From Brachycybe producta (taxonomy: Eukaryota > Arthropoda > Diplopoda > Playtdesmida > Andrognathidae), in NCBI GenBank assembly GCA_036925085.1, contig JAUPFP010000064.1, positions 779,330-843,329 of the forward strand: 64,000 bases of DNA. The letters run 5' to 3'. The notes beneath the pieces were generated by a model, which was not told the DNA's origin, did not search any database, and worked only from the letters and a program-made list of their open reading frames with translations. The stretch's first letter is position 1. The number at the start of each line of letters is the position of its first letter. The position numbers and the translations under genes were made by a program. This document shows, piece by piece, positions 52,901 to 64,000 of the stretch.

Positions 52901-55900
52901 TTTAGTGTGTTGGCATAAAAATACTATTTTTTAATTTAATTTTAATTAGAAAGAACATATTCATTTGATTTCTTTTCAATTATTTTGAGTATCGATGTGT
53001 TTTTTACACATTTTACCTTTGTTAAACTGATAAATTTTATTCCATCCCTGTGGTCCAAACTTTGATCTTTCGGAGATGACAGCGTGGAAATAACAGAGTG
53101 AAAAAAGGATACTTTTAAATTCTGCTTCTTTCGAACACATTTCAAGAGTTTCCTAGAAATTTGTATAAAATATGTGTAGGTTATTTAACCTGGAAGCATT
53201 TTAAAATGGAATAAATTAAGAATTGTGGTACTTGTGTGAAGTTGTCTAGAGCTTTGTGAAGATTCGCTTTGATTCCCGATGGTGGCTCATTGGTAATCTT
53301 GATTGCTGACTCCAGTATTCCTTGTGGAAGGATGTGTGCCGTTGCGGATTTAGCAGGTTCGGCACTAAGAAAGACTCTATACTTGGGATGACTGTTTTCA
53401 CTCATTTCTTCCAATTTCTTCTCAAGTTTTGGTAGCCATGCCTTCACCAAATGTATGTTCTGTTTAAAAGACAATGTTTCTTATAAAATAAGTTATCCTT
53501 ATTTGCGGAATCTATCATAAAAAATGACTGCCTCATTGCAGAACAGTTATAGTTTCCGACTTTTTACAGGTAGCTTTAAAAAAATTCAATGTTTGTGAAC
53601 TAAAAAAGTAAAAAAAGTTGTTATTTGCAGCATTTTGCAATATTTTTGAAAATAACTTTTTTATTAAAGAATATTGTTAACCAACTGGAAATGAAATAGA
53701 AAATACGGAAAATATCCTTATATAAGCCAAAAATCTACTATCTAGCCGAATTCAGGGTAGGCTATGTACAATGCATTCTAAGCTTTCTTTTATGTATTTT
53801 TAAAACTTGGGACAAACATTAAAATATCGGAATATTCTGAAAAGAAGACAGATGACAATATGATAGAACGTGTGTCATATGAATGGATATCCAGAGTATT
53901 CATATTCGTAAAATAGAGCTGTGGTCTCCAAAGTGGCGTGTGCAAGATGGTCCACGAAGGTGTGCGAGATCCGTAATAGGTATAGGTATTCAATTTTATT
54001 GCTAATTGTGCGAGTAATTTACGAGAAGATGATGTAGTGGATTTTCCATAGACTTTAATGTTAAAATCTCATCTGTCCCAGAGAGTGCGCAGAACAGGAA
54101 AATGGCGATTGTCAATTATTCTGGGGTGCGTGCTACGTTTTTCTATTAAGTAAGGGTGTGCAACCAAAAAGGTTTGGAGAGCACTGAACTAAGTATTAAA
54201 GTTCAACCTGCAATACGACCCAGTGTCCATTTTTTGCAGCTGTTTCCAATGCAATTTCAGCCACTGTTTCTTGTCCTTGTCCCAGTGACACGTTATGGAA
54301 GTTTCTGTAATATATAAATAATTTCTTACGAAGTTAGTTTTCATATAAAGTAAACTTTTTAAAGCTATTTCTCGAACTGTATACTTATTTTCAGTTGTGA
54401 ACCCTTGTTTTCCACCCAGTGTCTCTACATCTTTTAAGGGATCAACACCTGGTGATAGGATGAAAAAGAAAGGTGTTGATGGACTAGATTCTTCGAAAGA
54501 TTGTGCCAGATCTAAGCTTCGAGATTGGGCATATTTTCGACCCAGTTTCTCTGCAACAAACTCACTGTATAGTAAACGCCATTACAGATAAAATTAGCTT
54601 AGGAATTCCTCAATGCCATACAAGAAGGCTGGTTTTATTATAATTATTACGTGATGGCATAAGTCATTCGATCCGGTCTCAGCGTTCTTAGCATGCAGAG
54701 ATTCTGTAATGCTGTCTTGTTTTTCCACTCTTGAGGAAATTTTTCTTTTTCTGGACTTTCGCTTTCAACAAACTTGAGCCAGCGTTTTGGTGATGCCTCG
54801 ATGTCACGGTCCAAGTTTCGAAACTCTTCAAGATTGGACAGTGCCTAAAAAAGAAAGTCTATGATAAAATGGAATAATTTGTATTTGTTGTAAGGTGTAG
54901 GCTACTTTAACTCCTCCCCAACACTGAGTGGACAGGAAGTCTACTGGCGAAGTGACATTTGGTTGGATTGGATAACGTAATAGGAAATCCAGTTCAGAAG
55001 GGTTGATTTCACCATTCATCAATAGAATCTTTGTTGAAAACGGAATGACTTAACTGGAGCTATTAAAATGTTACTCATAACGAAAGGTTCTAGTCTAACC
55101 TGGAATGCCATTTGTACAGTAAATGTTAACTTGTCTTGTTCGAATAGTCCTCGCGTAGTGTACAGAAACACTGAGTATGTTATACAGTCAATCAAATTGT
55201 TCACTCGAACTTTAACATCGGCACTCTTTTCCGCTCTTTCGATGGCCTTGTTGAAGACCACTTTAAATGCCTGATAAACAAATACACTGTTTTTTACAAA
55301 GGGAACTATTAAGCAATTCTTCATAATAAATAGGCAATTCGGAAAGCCACTAATTCGCTATTAAATTTGCAAAATTGATAGTAAAATAGGCATAGCTGTA
55401 ATTAAGGGTACACGAGTGAGGTACCTGCCTCGGGCACTCAATTAAAGCTCAGCTGCGCAGACCGATTTTTAGATGTACATTACCTAGAATACTATCAGTC
55501 TTGTAGATTTAGTAGCTAAGTGCTGATTTTGCAGGTTGTCTAGGAGCGTATAGTGAATTATCAAACACTAACCTTCAGAGAGAATTGATAAATGGAATTT
55601 ATTTTGCACATATCGTTTAAAATAAAGTAAAGTAGCGAAGCTCTAGCAGCGGCCGGACGATACAACTCTCGAGCTTCGTTTATCTTGGCTTCAGTTTTTT
55701 TTGCTTCAGTCACTTTCTCAGATATTTCGTTTGCAGTCCTTTTAGTAGTTTCTAAGTTCTCAACTAGTGCTGAATCTCCCAAGAAGTTTCCCTTGGCCAT
55801 AGATAATCTCATGAGAAGAGAATCTTCGAGTTCTTTTAAGCTGATCTTGAAGTCGTTTTGTTGTTTCGTCAGTTCTGCTTTCATTGTTTCCAGTTCAGGC

Positions 55901-58900
55901 CGTTCTTTGTTTACAACTTCAGCAAGGAGTTGGTCCTCCAATCCGTCTCTGGTTACTGTAAAGTTGATGAGAGTAGTCTGTGCTTGTAGTTCCGGTTTGT
56001 AGTGAGGGTTGCCGAGCTTTGTGTGTAGTATGAGTTTGAAGTTCGAGTTGTATTCCACTTCTTTGTCTCCAACCTTCATAGCTCTAGTAAATTTTAAAAC
56101 TTCTTAAGTTCTTATATTAATAGGTTTGCATTAGTGCACTTTTACACAGATATGGACGAGCATTGACTTGAGTTCAGATCATGTGCTTCCAACTAAAATT
56201 CACTAATGCTACAACGTGGTTACGTCTTGCTGCCCAATGGGTCTTGAAATTGTGTCCCTCAACAGTCGAGCTTAGGGACGTACAGTACTTTCCCTGGGCG
56301 GCAAATGCCTCCTGCGTCGGTTCTTTTAGGCGAAAGAGCGCCAAACATTCACTCTTATACACTACGAAGTGGCGCATGTACAATGCATTTTGTTTAAGAA
56401 TATGTATTTCGAAAACTATAACACGTTTTTGGTGCTATACTTATAAAATGTTGCTAATTTATATGTCCCGTTTCACTCGTCACTAGAAGAAAATATCGTG
56501 AGGAGGGCCGAGGCCGATATTGCCGACTTAGGAGTTTGTAACCAGTACGTGCCTGGTCTAGCTTACTAGCATAACCTTGAACGCGATGCAGACTGAAGTT
56601 ATGTTTTGGGAAAATGCACAAGTCTGTACCCAACCTTAAATGTTCAGTGAGCAGTGATTTTTCAGGGTCAAGGAAGTGCTTAAAGAAGAACTACTATGAC
56701 CCTAGTGGTTTTAAATATAAAATAAATCCAAGTTAAATAAAACGAACAGCTTACGTTCCCTTCTTGATCGTGTTCCGTCCCAAAAGTGGATCAAGGACTG
56801 GGTCTATAGTTTCTGCAATGTTTTCAATTAACGTGGCATTTCCTTGGCTTACGGCTTGTTCGATGGCATCCAAGTATCTGATACAAAATTAAAATTTCAT
56901 TTGTATTGGGTTTTGGGTAGAGTTTATTATTTTACCCTTTCTGTCCCAATTGAATGATGATCAAGTTTTCTTTGTAGTGATTCTTAATCCACTTAATGCC
57001 TTGTAGCTGTGGATCAATCATTAGTGGCCATCTTTCTGAATTCGTCAATATTGTGGCGTTTTCGGTTGACATTCTATCGTTTGGTAAACTCTCGTTGTTC
57101 CATTCTGCAATTTTAGCATCGTCTGTTAGCAAACCGATCAAATCCAATTCCTCAGTCACTGGAATCTGAACCTAAACAGTTTGAGAAAGTATCGATTGCA
57201 TTAGTAGGTTATTTGCCCTAACAGGTAACTTAAAAAGCTTTTAAAATAACTTCTTGCGCTTTCAGATACAAGAGCCACTTCTTTTCCAAGAGGTCGAGTC
57301 GATATTGTTTTGTGAAACAGCCGACGTACGAAACGAATGCCGACACGAGTAATACATCTCCCGGCAACGTCTTTTCTTGTTCTCGATAAGCTGAAACCGA
57401 TTCTGCCCAACGGATTTTTTCTGAAGCCAGCCCTCCGATCAATCGGTTTGCTAGTTCGATAGTTTTGTACGTTTTTTCAGCTTCCATCTGACAGCGAAGC
57501 TTTTCACCTGTTGCTTTCTCAAATTCAGCGGTTAATTTTGAAAGAGCCTCTTCCAGTTCCTTGAGGAGTTATGTAAGAAATTTTAAGTTTATTTGTATCT
57601 TCCTTTGATAATGTGCGAGGTTTTTTTATTTCAAACCATGATTCTTGTTCTAATATGTGCGAGTTTATTCTGAGCGGCTGCAAGTTCTTCATTGGCTGCT
57701 TTAAGTGCTTGTCGTTTCGGTTCAACGTCGCAGAAAATCTCGTAAAACTTAACAATGTTGATCACCCATGAACATAACCCTGCATGTAAAATTTCAAGGA
57801 GTTTAATAGAACACGTCATGATTTAGTTGTTATGCAGACGTACGTGGCTTTGAGAAGTAACTTAACGAATAAATTGAAAGTTGTTTAGAAAATAAAATAA
57901 GAGTAAATTGAGGCTAAAGGTATTTTTAAGGTGATGGATTATGGCAAATTAAAAAGTTCAGCTTTGATATTATTATTTGCAAGTTGGTCAATAACATGAA
58001 TTTGATTATTTTAAAACTTCGGTAATTGTGAAAATTATTAAATTACTTCGAATTTATCTATTTGTGATTTGTACTTCAAACAACTTAAAAAGTTAAGAAA
58101 TCCAATTTATATGTAATTTTTCTCTAATCATAATAACTACTTGGTTTTTATACAATAATTGCTAGCACTTTAGTAGAAGCAACTTTAATTATAACTTTAT
58201 AACTATTCAGACTGTAATGCCAGGTTGTCTTACTAATTAATATAAAATTATTAACCAGAAAACCTAAAGTAATATTTTTAAAATTAAAATTAAATCTGCA
58301 TAAGTTATTTATGTTTTACAGTTATTGACATAAAAATACTTTTAGCATATTCTTCTGCTATTCTAATTTCTAACCATTTTTCTTTTCTATCTCCAAAAAT
58401 TGCTTATTAAAACGGCTTATTTTCACATTGTCGTAAAGTTCCGAGTTAGCAAATTTACAGACGAGTCACTTGGAACCAAATTAAATATTGATTTTAACCT
58501 GATGCAGCCAAAGATTTCGATCTCACAAATTCCGGATTAAATTCTGGACTTTCCAAATACGGACGAATTGCTTTGAGAACTTCCGGGTGAATGTTTTCCT
58601 TATCAAATTTGATGAGGTCATCGAGAAACTGGTCCACCTATAATATAACAAGCATGAGCAGTAGTAAAATAGAAACGATTGTTCGAGGGGAGCAATGACT
58701 ATACCCTGGCCATTGTGATTTTAACTGTTTTCCAACTTCTATCTCGCGGAACTTTGCCACCTGGAGCCATTAGCACCATTACTGCCGCAGTTACGTTGGT
58801 CACTGCAGATGGTGGACTTCCAAAAGACTTCAGTTCTGTTAGATTATTCTAAAACATACATTATATAACTCAAGTTTTTATTATCCATCGTTTTATACGA

Positions 58901-61900
58901 ATACCTTATTCAAAGTGTTGAGAGCTTCTTGTGCTGCAAACAAAGCCGGTTCAGCTTTGACCAAGTCTTCTTCGCAATCTTTTTGTTTTGCCGAAACTTC
59001 GATGTTGATTGCGGCTACTTTTTCTTCCTCTTTAGCTGCTATTGCCTTTTCTTCGCTTACTTTTGCAGTTTCGTGAGCCACTACCTAAGCTCAAACAAAA
59101 AAATTATATGGACAAGCACACTTCATAAACTTTAACAATCTTTTTTGACGTGTGTTGCTCTCTAGAGCAACAAAGTCATATATGGGATGGCGAAAAAATT
59201 AATCAAATAATACATGGATTCCAAATCTTGTGAACAGAATAACTCGTGAACTAAAAAAGATAATTGGGATGTGCTTTTGTGGTTTGACTCCGGACAAAAA
59301 AAAAATCCAAAAATTCACCAAGTAGTTGTTTCTTTATGAATTTTTTTAGAAACAATTTTGGAATTTATTGTCCTTATGGAGTCCTTCAGATGTGACGATG
59401 AATATGCCTCAATTTCGAAGTTTGATATTGATCAGATACATAAAATTTTGATTTTTGACATGCTCTTAATTTAGTAGTTTCTAAGAGCCTTTTCACACAA
59501 ACCACTTTTTGATGTATAATTCAGTTTGACTGCAAAATGTAGTCAATGAATCACTGTTGTGGAAGAAGTCGGTCAACGACAGCCCAACCACTGGTCGCCG
59601 TTTTTGACTTCAGAAGCTACTTGTGTGAAACGTTTTGGTTGTCGTTTTCGACCACATTTTGCAGTTGAAAAGTGGCTCATGTGAAAAGGGTTTTTGACAT
59701 GATTGCATGACTTTTATGATTCTGTCTCATGATTTAGAATGTTCTAGTATACACAAATGTAAAGTAACAAAGTTCTATAGATTTCTTGAATCTCATATTT
59801 AGATATCACATACTTGAATCAACTTATCAGCATCTTCATTTTTTTGTTTCAGCTCCATTTCTTGTTCAGCGAGTTTTGCTTTTAAGTCGTCCACCTACCA
59901 AAGAAAATGGAAGTGATACGTTACAGGTAGCTCATCAAGATCACTGACAAATTAACGAACCTGGCTTGCTGTCAGTTGAAGTTTTTGCAATCCATTTTGT
60001 AGACGTTCAATTTTGCTCTGCAATTCGTCATTCTTTTTATCCAGCAAATTTCTGTAAAGGTTAATTTGTTCCAAGAAACTTTTCGGGGTTGTGTAGTTGT
60101 AACGACAGTCGGTTTGAAGGTAGAGTTTGCTCATTTCATTTACAGATACGTGTGAATAGGCCATGAATTGAGAAATGGATGGCACCAGCTCACGCTTTAT
60201 TAATGACAAAAGAAAAAAACCCCAAGACAAATAGCAACAGTTGTGGAACCACAATGGTGCTCGTGAAATTTGTTTGGTGCATGTATACCGGCAAGATAGG
60301 AATTTCTTGTAAGAACCGTTGGCTGACTGACACGAGAGCATCCTGAGGCCACTCGTGGAACCAGTCGATGGATGTGCAATTGACAATGGCTGGAAATTTT
60401 CGGCTGCGGACTCGAAGTGTGTCTCCAACGGGAGAAAAGCACAGAACAACCTACAGTAAAAGTCACATTTTTCATCTGTACTTTGTACATATCATCATGT
60501 CTCATAGTCGAACCCCATTTAACATGAATTATAAGGGACTGGAATATTTTTTCGTGTTATAAGAATTTAGTGTTAAGATGGTTTTAAAGTGTAAACGCTT
60601 CTCAAATTCTGATTATTTTCTGTGTTTTGTCTGCGAAATGAAGAGAAACTTGATTGTGTTTTTAGAAACTAGAAGGGAAGCTCAATCACTTAAGGCTGTT
60701 TTCATATTAATATTTTTTTTTGGAAAATAAGCTTTTTATGACTTTGAAAATGACCCAACTTTTATCAGTGAGATATTTTTAATCTTTGTCCATAAAAAGT
60801 TTATTTTGAAAGATATCAGCGTACAGCTTGACAATACCCTTAAGTGATTTAGCTACCCTTTTAGTTTCTAAAACTTTTTTTAGTTTCTCGAGATTTTTTT
60901 TTGAAAGACAGAATAATCAGAGTTTGGAAGTCAGCGGTTCATAAACCACCTTAAAAGAAAGAATTTGTATACTATTCTAATTAACCAAACCAAAAATATA
61001 TTTCGTGAAACCCGATTTTTCGTGTTCAATAGTTTTCACTGTGTTTCTATAAGTCTAGTAGGCTACATGCCTTGAGTTGACGTCGAACTCTATCGATAAA
61101 GAACTTCCAACAGTTTTCTTTGGTGTCGACTATGCCTGTAGCTTTAACTTCACTTCGTAATGCAGACACGATGTTGTCAACTTCATCATCAGAGAACAAA
61201 TCCGATATTTCGCCCGATGCCAAAAGGTCATTGATTAGAACCAGAAATCTTTCATCTGCCACTTGAGCATCTGTCATCAAAAACACGGTGCCCACATTTT
61301 TTAGACCAGCTTTGATGTGCAGAGCTGCCAAGTCCGCCTGAAACAATAGTTCAGCTATGTCTACATGTTTATTATATTGGTCAAAAAGAGGCATTACAAT
61401 AAAATCTGTAACGTTGTAACTCTTCTTCATCGTCAGCTGTGCAACTTCGAGCCCACTTATGTATGCAGCTAATCTAGCTAAGCTTTGTTTGCCGCTACCA
61501 CCAACTCCCACCAATAGGGCATTCCCTTGAGGAGATTCCAGAATGCGATTAATTCGGCACCTATAAATTATGGAAAGAAACCCAATGAATTTCTTTTAAA
61601 GTACTTGCTTTTAAGGCGGTTTTAAAGTGTACACGCCCCTGCAACTCTGTTTATTCTATCTTTAAGAAACAAAATTAAGGTAAAGTTGTATTTTAGATAC
61701 TAGAAGGCGAGTTTAATCACTGAATTGTAATTTCATGTTGATACTTTTTAAAGTAAGCTTTTTACGTAAGTTTGAAAATTTCTCAACTTAGAACAGATAT
61801 TATTTTGAAATTTTTATGTAAAAAGTTTATTTTGAAATATATAACAACACGAAAATACTATTAGGTGCTTCAGCTACCGTTCTAGTTTTTGACAGACTTC

Positions 61901-63690
61901 CAATTTCCTCTTGTGCTGCTCCTGAAATGCAGAATAACCAGAGTTCGAAAATTAGCCAGTGTAGAATTTATTACACATGTTGCATTGCATCCTCGAATAG
62001 AACAAGGTTCATGACTGCATTTATTTCATTGTAGCTGACTAAAGCATCCTGAAGCAGTTTGGATAATGATGGCCAGTCATTGATTCTCATGTATTTAGGT
62101 TCACCGATACCTTTTGCAAAGTGACAGTAAATCATCGGCTTCTCGTGTAAAACTGTCTCGTCGAATTCCTACCAAGTGGCAATAAGATTTTTTTTGGTTA
62201 ATTGTTTGTGATTATTGCATGTGTTTGCATTCTGTGTTACCTCAAAGTTTTTCTTGACGATGTCTCGTAGAATTTTATTGTAAGTGTCTATATCCTTGTC
62301 GTCCACAAGTTTGTCTTGATAAACTCTGCGACTCTCGTGAATCAGAAGTCGGATTAGATCAACTTGTGTCTTAATGCTATCAGGTGTGCTAAACAAAAGC
62401 CCCTGAAAGTACAATTCTGTTACAATAAACACGTGAGATTTACATCTAATTTTATTGTAGACTGGCTAAACTGGATTGGTTAGGCCTAATTATATGGCTC
62501 AGGGCCGTAACTGAGTGATTCGAGTGAGGAACTTGTTTTGGGTGCGCAAATCTTAGAGGCGCAAAATTAGAATCATCATAATAGTAAAGTGCGCCAGATT
62601 AATTCTTGCCTCGGGCGAAAAATTAACTAATTATGGCTCTGATGTGGCTCAACAGCAATTTCTATTTGTATGTTATAAAGCAACTTGTTTAGCAAAAAAT
62701 AAACAATGAATAGTTAGGCAAATGTGCCAACAGTGCCAAATACTTTCATGAATGAATGATTAAGTTTAGCTGCTTTTAAAGTGTAAATGCCGTTTGAACT
62801 TTGTTCTGTTTTTCAGAAGAAAAAATATGAGACACTTTGAAAGTGTTTTAGAAACTATAACTGTATTCCAAGTTTCAAACCGACGAACCGTTTATTTTAA
62901 AAAATAACAGTATTTATATTGATATTTTTTAAAATGACCGTTTCGTCGGTTTGAAAATGTATTTCTTTTCAACACGATACTGTATAATTTTGTTCTATAA
63001 AAAGTTCATTTTGAAACATACTGAGTGTTTCAGAAACCATTCTTAGTGTTACTGCTGAAACAGAATAACCCAGAGTTCGAAAATCAGTTCTTCATAAAAT
63101 ATCTTAACAAAGAACAACACTTTGTTCATATTAATTATGACCGTAGATCCATTCCAGTACTGACCAGTCCACCCCTTGCACATTGTATATTTATAACCTG
63201 AAATATGTTCGAGAGGTCACGTAGATTGAAAACGTAATGGAATTTGACTGCAGTTGGTAGAAAACATTGAACAACTTTCTGATGAAGAGCCAGAATTGTT
63301 TGACTAATAAGAGATGCCAATGGTTGAACGTTCTGATTGAATTTCAGTATTGGATTGTCCAAATGTTGACTCATAATGCTGTTGTAGATTGTCTGAAGGG
63401 CTGACGAACTTGGAAAGTTTACAGCAAACACACAGAAGTGCCGCTGAATATTGTAAATAAAAAAGAAACAGTATTAATTGTGAGTTTTCACATTAAGAAA
63501 ATTTCATTTATTTTTAAATTACCAGCAAACGCGAACTTATCGTAAAACTTCCAGCTGTTGGATTCATGCACGAAACATATTGACAATTGTGGATGTCTTT
63601 GAGTGAGAGTTTCTGTCTATCGTACCAATGACCGTAGTCAAGATGTTGACGGATTAAGGTGTGAGGTTGCACAGTATCGTAAGGGTCCAC
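49966..63690 (-). CDS. Axonemal dynein heavy chain, outer-arm beta type (DNAH9/11/17-like), C-terminal 1956 residues
   Basis: 28 exons, all in phase: 63690-63523, 63443-63198, 62402-62241, 62168-61975, 61560-61071, 60450-60289, 60194-59961, 59894-59814, 59084-58905, 58848-58705, 58637-58499, 57779-57637, 57559-57251, 57171-56936, 56877-56755, 56083-55573, 55270-55100, 55028-54906, 54844-54651, 54564-54385, 54304-54208, 53459-53232, 53152-53017, 52770-52595, 52517-52275, 52191-52009, 50656-50483, 50409-49966. The motor drives ciliary/flagellar beating. Order: end of AAA3 ([21 protein letters not shown]), AAA4 with P-loop [12 protein letters not shown], stalk coil, microtubule-binding tip ([13 protein letters not shown]), returning coil, AAA5, AAA6 ([17 protein letters not shown]), and the C-terminal domain ending [12 protein letters not shown]. 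The N-terminal half lies beyond 64000. The exon 61560-61071 ends AAG|GCATGT, a GC donor. Confidence 0.95.
51100..51235. repeat. Short inverted repeat in a dynein intron
   Basis: accttgcttaacg and gatacctcgctataacg on the left pair with cgttaagcgaggtatt (51219-51234) on the right. Arms are short and imperfect; class unknown. Confidence 0.45.
51512..51725. mobile_element. Foldback MITE in a dynein intron
   Basis: gacaatgaggcttattacac (51515-51534) pairs with gtgtaataagcctcacttat (51696-51715), continuing through tcgg/ccga and aggacatag/atgtcct blocks; arms about 70 bp. Target duplication not resolved. Confidence 0.7.
51828..51908. mobile_element. 81-bp Stowaway-like mariner MITE
   Basis: Ends cttcctttgttccgaaatag and (inverted) ccacctctgttccgaaatag match at 16 of 20 positions; TA lies immediately outside each end. 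TA target and small size fit Tc1/mariner-derived MITEs. The end sequence resembles plant Stowaway termini (ctccctccgttccgaaat type), unexpected in an animal. Confidence 0.55.
59150..59460. repeat. Dispersed repeat related to 13440-13920
   Basis: Begins with the hairpin gttgctctctagagcaac and continues with tttttttagaaacaat-type blocks in the same order as the copy at 13440-13920. Lies in a dynein intron. Confidence 0.45.
60573..60954. mobile_element. TTAA-family foldback element, copy 4 (dynein intron)
   Basis: Best-preserved copy: TTAA 60573-60576, then gatggttttaaagtgtaaac; centre ctttttatgactttgaaaat ... aaaaagtttattttgaaaga; right end gttcataaaccacc then TTAA 60951-60954. Left and right arms can pair over about 170 bp. 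Confidence 0.85.
61611..61955. mobile_element. TTAA-family foldback element, copy 5 (dynein intron, right end eroded)
   Basis: TTAA 61611-61614 followed by ggcggttttaaagtgtacac. The right arm is recognisable to agagttcgaaaattagcc but its terminus is lost or the exon-proximal sequence has diverged. Confidence 0.75.
62760..63107. mobile_element. TTAA-family foldback element, copy 6 (dynein intron)
   Basis: TTAA 62760-62763, then gtttagctgcttttaaagtg; right end ttcttcataaaatatc followed by TTAA 63104-63107. Central parts carry duplicated gtttcaaaccgacg / cgtcggtttgaaa as a nested inverted pair. Confidence 0.75.
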
Positions 63691-64000
63691 CTGTTAAGAA
63701 TGAGTATGGTGGTTTACTTTTGTCAAACTAAAATGTTTATTTTTGTATTAAAATGTTTAGTGCGAGTGTGTTCGTTGGAAGTAAATTCCATTGTCAAATC
63801 ACCCTAGGTACAAATGATCAAAATAAGAGGCTGATAGTGCAAAAAATTCTCTGATTTTTTAAATTTTTTTTTAGTGTGAAGTGAAGTGTGGCGTACGAGC
63901 AGCTAACCTGTCCCAAGCAAGTTCTGATATACATTTAAGTATACTAAATATTTTATTGCATTCGTTTTTATGGAGAGAATCTCAAGTTTTACTAAACCCT
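63691..64000 (-). other. Dynein intron running off the window
   Basis: No further dynein exon recognised in the last 310 bases; AT-rich intron sequence. Confidence 0.5.

Noticed and set aside
56181..56486. 101-codon plus-strand frame
   Set aside because: Lies in the dynein intron between exons 56083 and 56755; no motif recognised.
1..64000. tRNA or rRNA genes
   Set aside because: None recognised by eye; a covariance-model scan would be needed to exclude short RNA genes.

Overview
This is a window of AT-rich metazoan (invertebrate) nuclear DNA. The evidence is intron-split genes with GT/AG (twice GC/AG) junctions, AATAAA signals, an axonemal dynein heavy chain (so the animal has motile cilia or flagellated sperm), two secreted chitin deacetylase-like enzymes, and many eukaryotic transposons. 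I cannot name the phylum with confidence.

Layout. (1) 1-7562: the right-hand part of a Maverick/Polinton-type virus-like element (adintovirus-like). On the plus strand lie a penton-like minor capsid protein (cut by the window edge), a PX-like basic core protein, the major capsid protein and an adenain-type protease. Convergent on the minus strand lie a dUTPase, a protein-primed family B DNA polymerase broken by one in-frame stop, and a PC4-like protein. (2) 7.6-14.4 kb: a repeat desert with 32-bp, about 310-bp and 30-bp tandem arrays and three hAT-like elements, one with a perfect 8-bp target-site duplication (TSD). (3) 14.98-23.68 kb: a small plus-strand gene (two LPPGWST repeats, Cys-rich hydrophobic C-terminus) whose 8.4 kb intron holds two solo LTRs in opposite orientation and a decayed Jockey/CR1-like LINE. 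(4) 23.88-26.96 kb: an apparently intact RTE-type LINE with a 15-bp TSD and an ATG-repeat tail. (5) 27-31.3 kb: minisatellite, inverted repeats and a possible two-exon 63-residue gene. (6) 31.3-38.5 kb: two tandem chitin deacetylase-like genes on the minus strand with identical intron position and phase. (7) 40.7-48.6 kb: UTP18 (minus, 11 exons) head-to-head with a nucleoside diphosphate kinase (plus, 4 exons), sharing a 431-bp promoter region. (8) 49.97-63.69 kb: the last 28 in-phase exons of an outer-arm beta-type axonemal dynein heavy chain (DNAH9/11/17-like), running off the right edge.

How it fits together. The cellular genes are housekeeping or structural (18S rRNA processing, nucleotide balance, ciliary motility) or chitin-modifying. 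No operon-like logic links them apart from the divergent UTP18/NDPK pair and the CDA duplication. The virus-like block is the only multi-gene system: its genes abut or overlap by 4 bp in two convergent arms, as in compact viral genomes. The introns and spacers carry a rich set of palindromic (foldback) non-autonomous elements, including a recurrent about 380-bp family flanked by TTAA, which I regard as the best candidate for something undescribed here.

Coordinates of spliced genes come from manual reading of splice sites and reading-frame phase; no alignment or RNA evidence was available.
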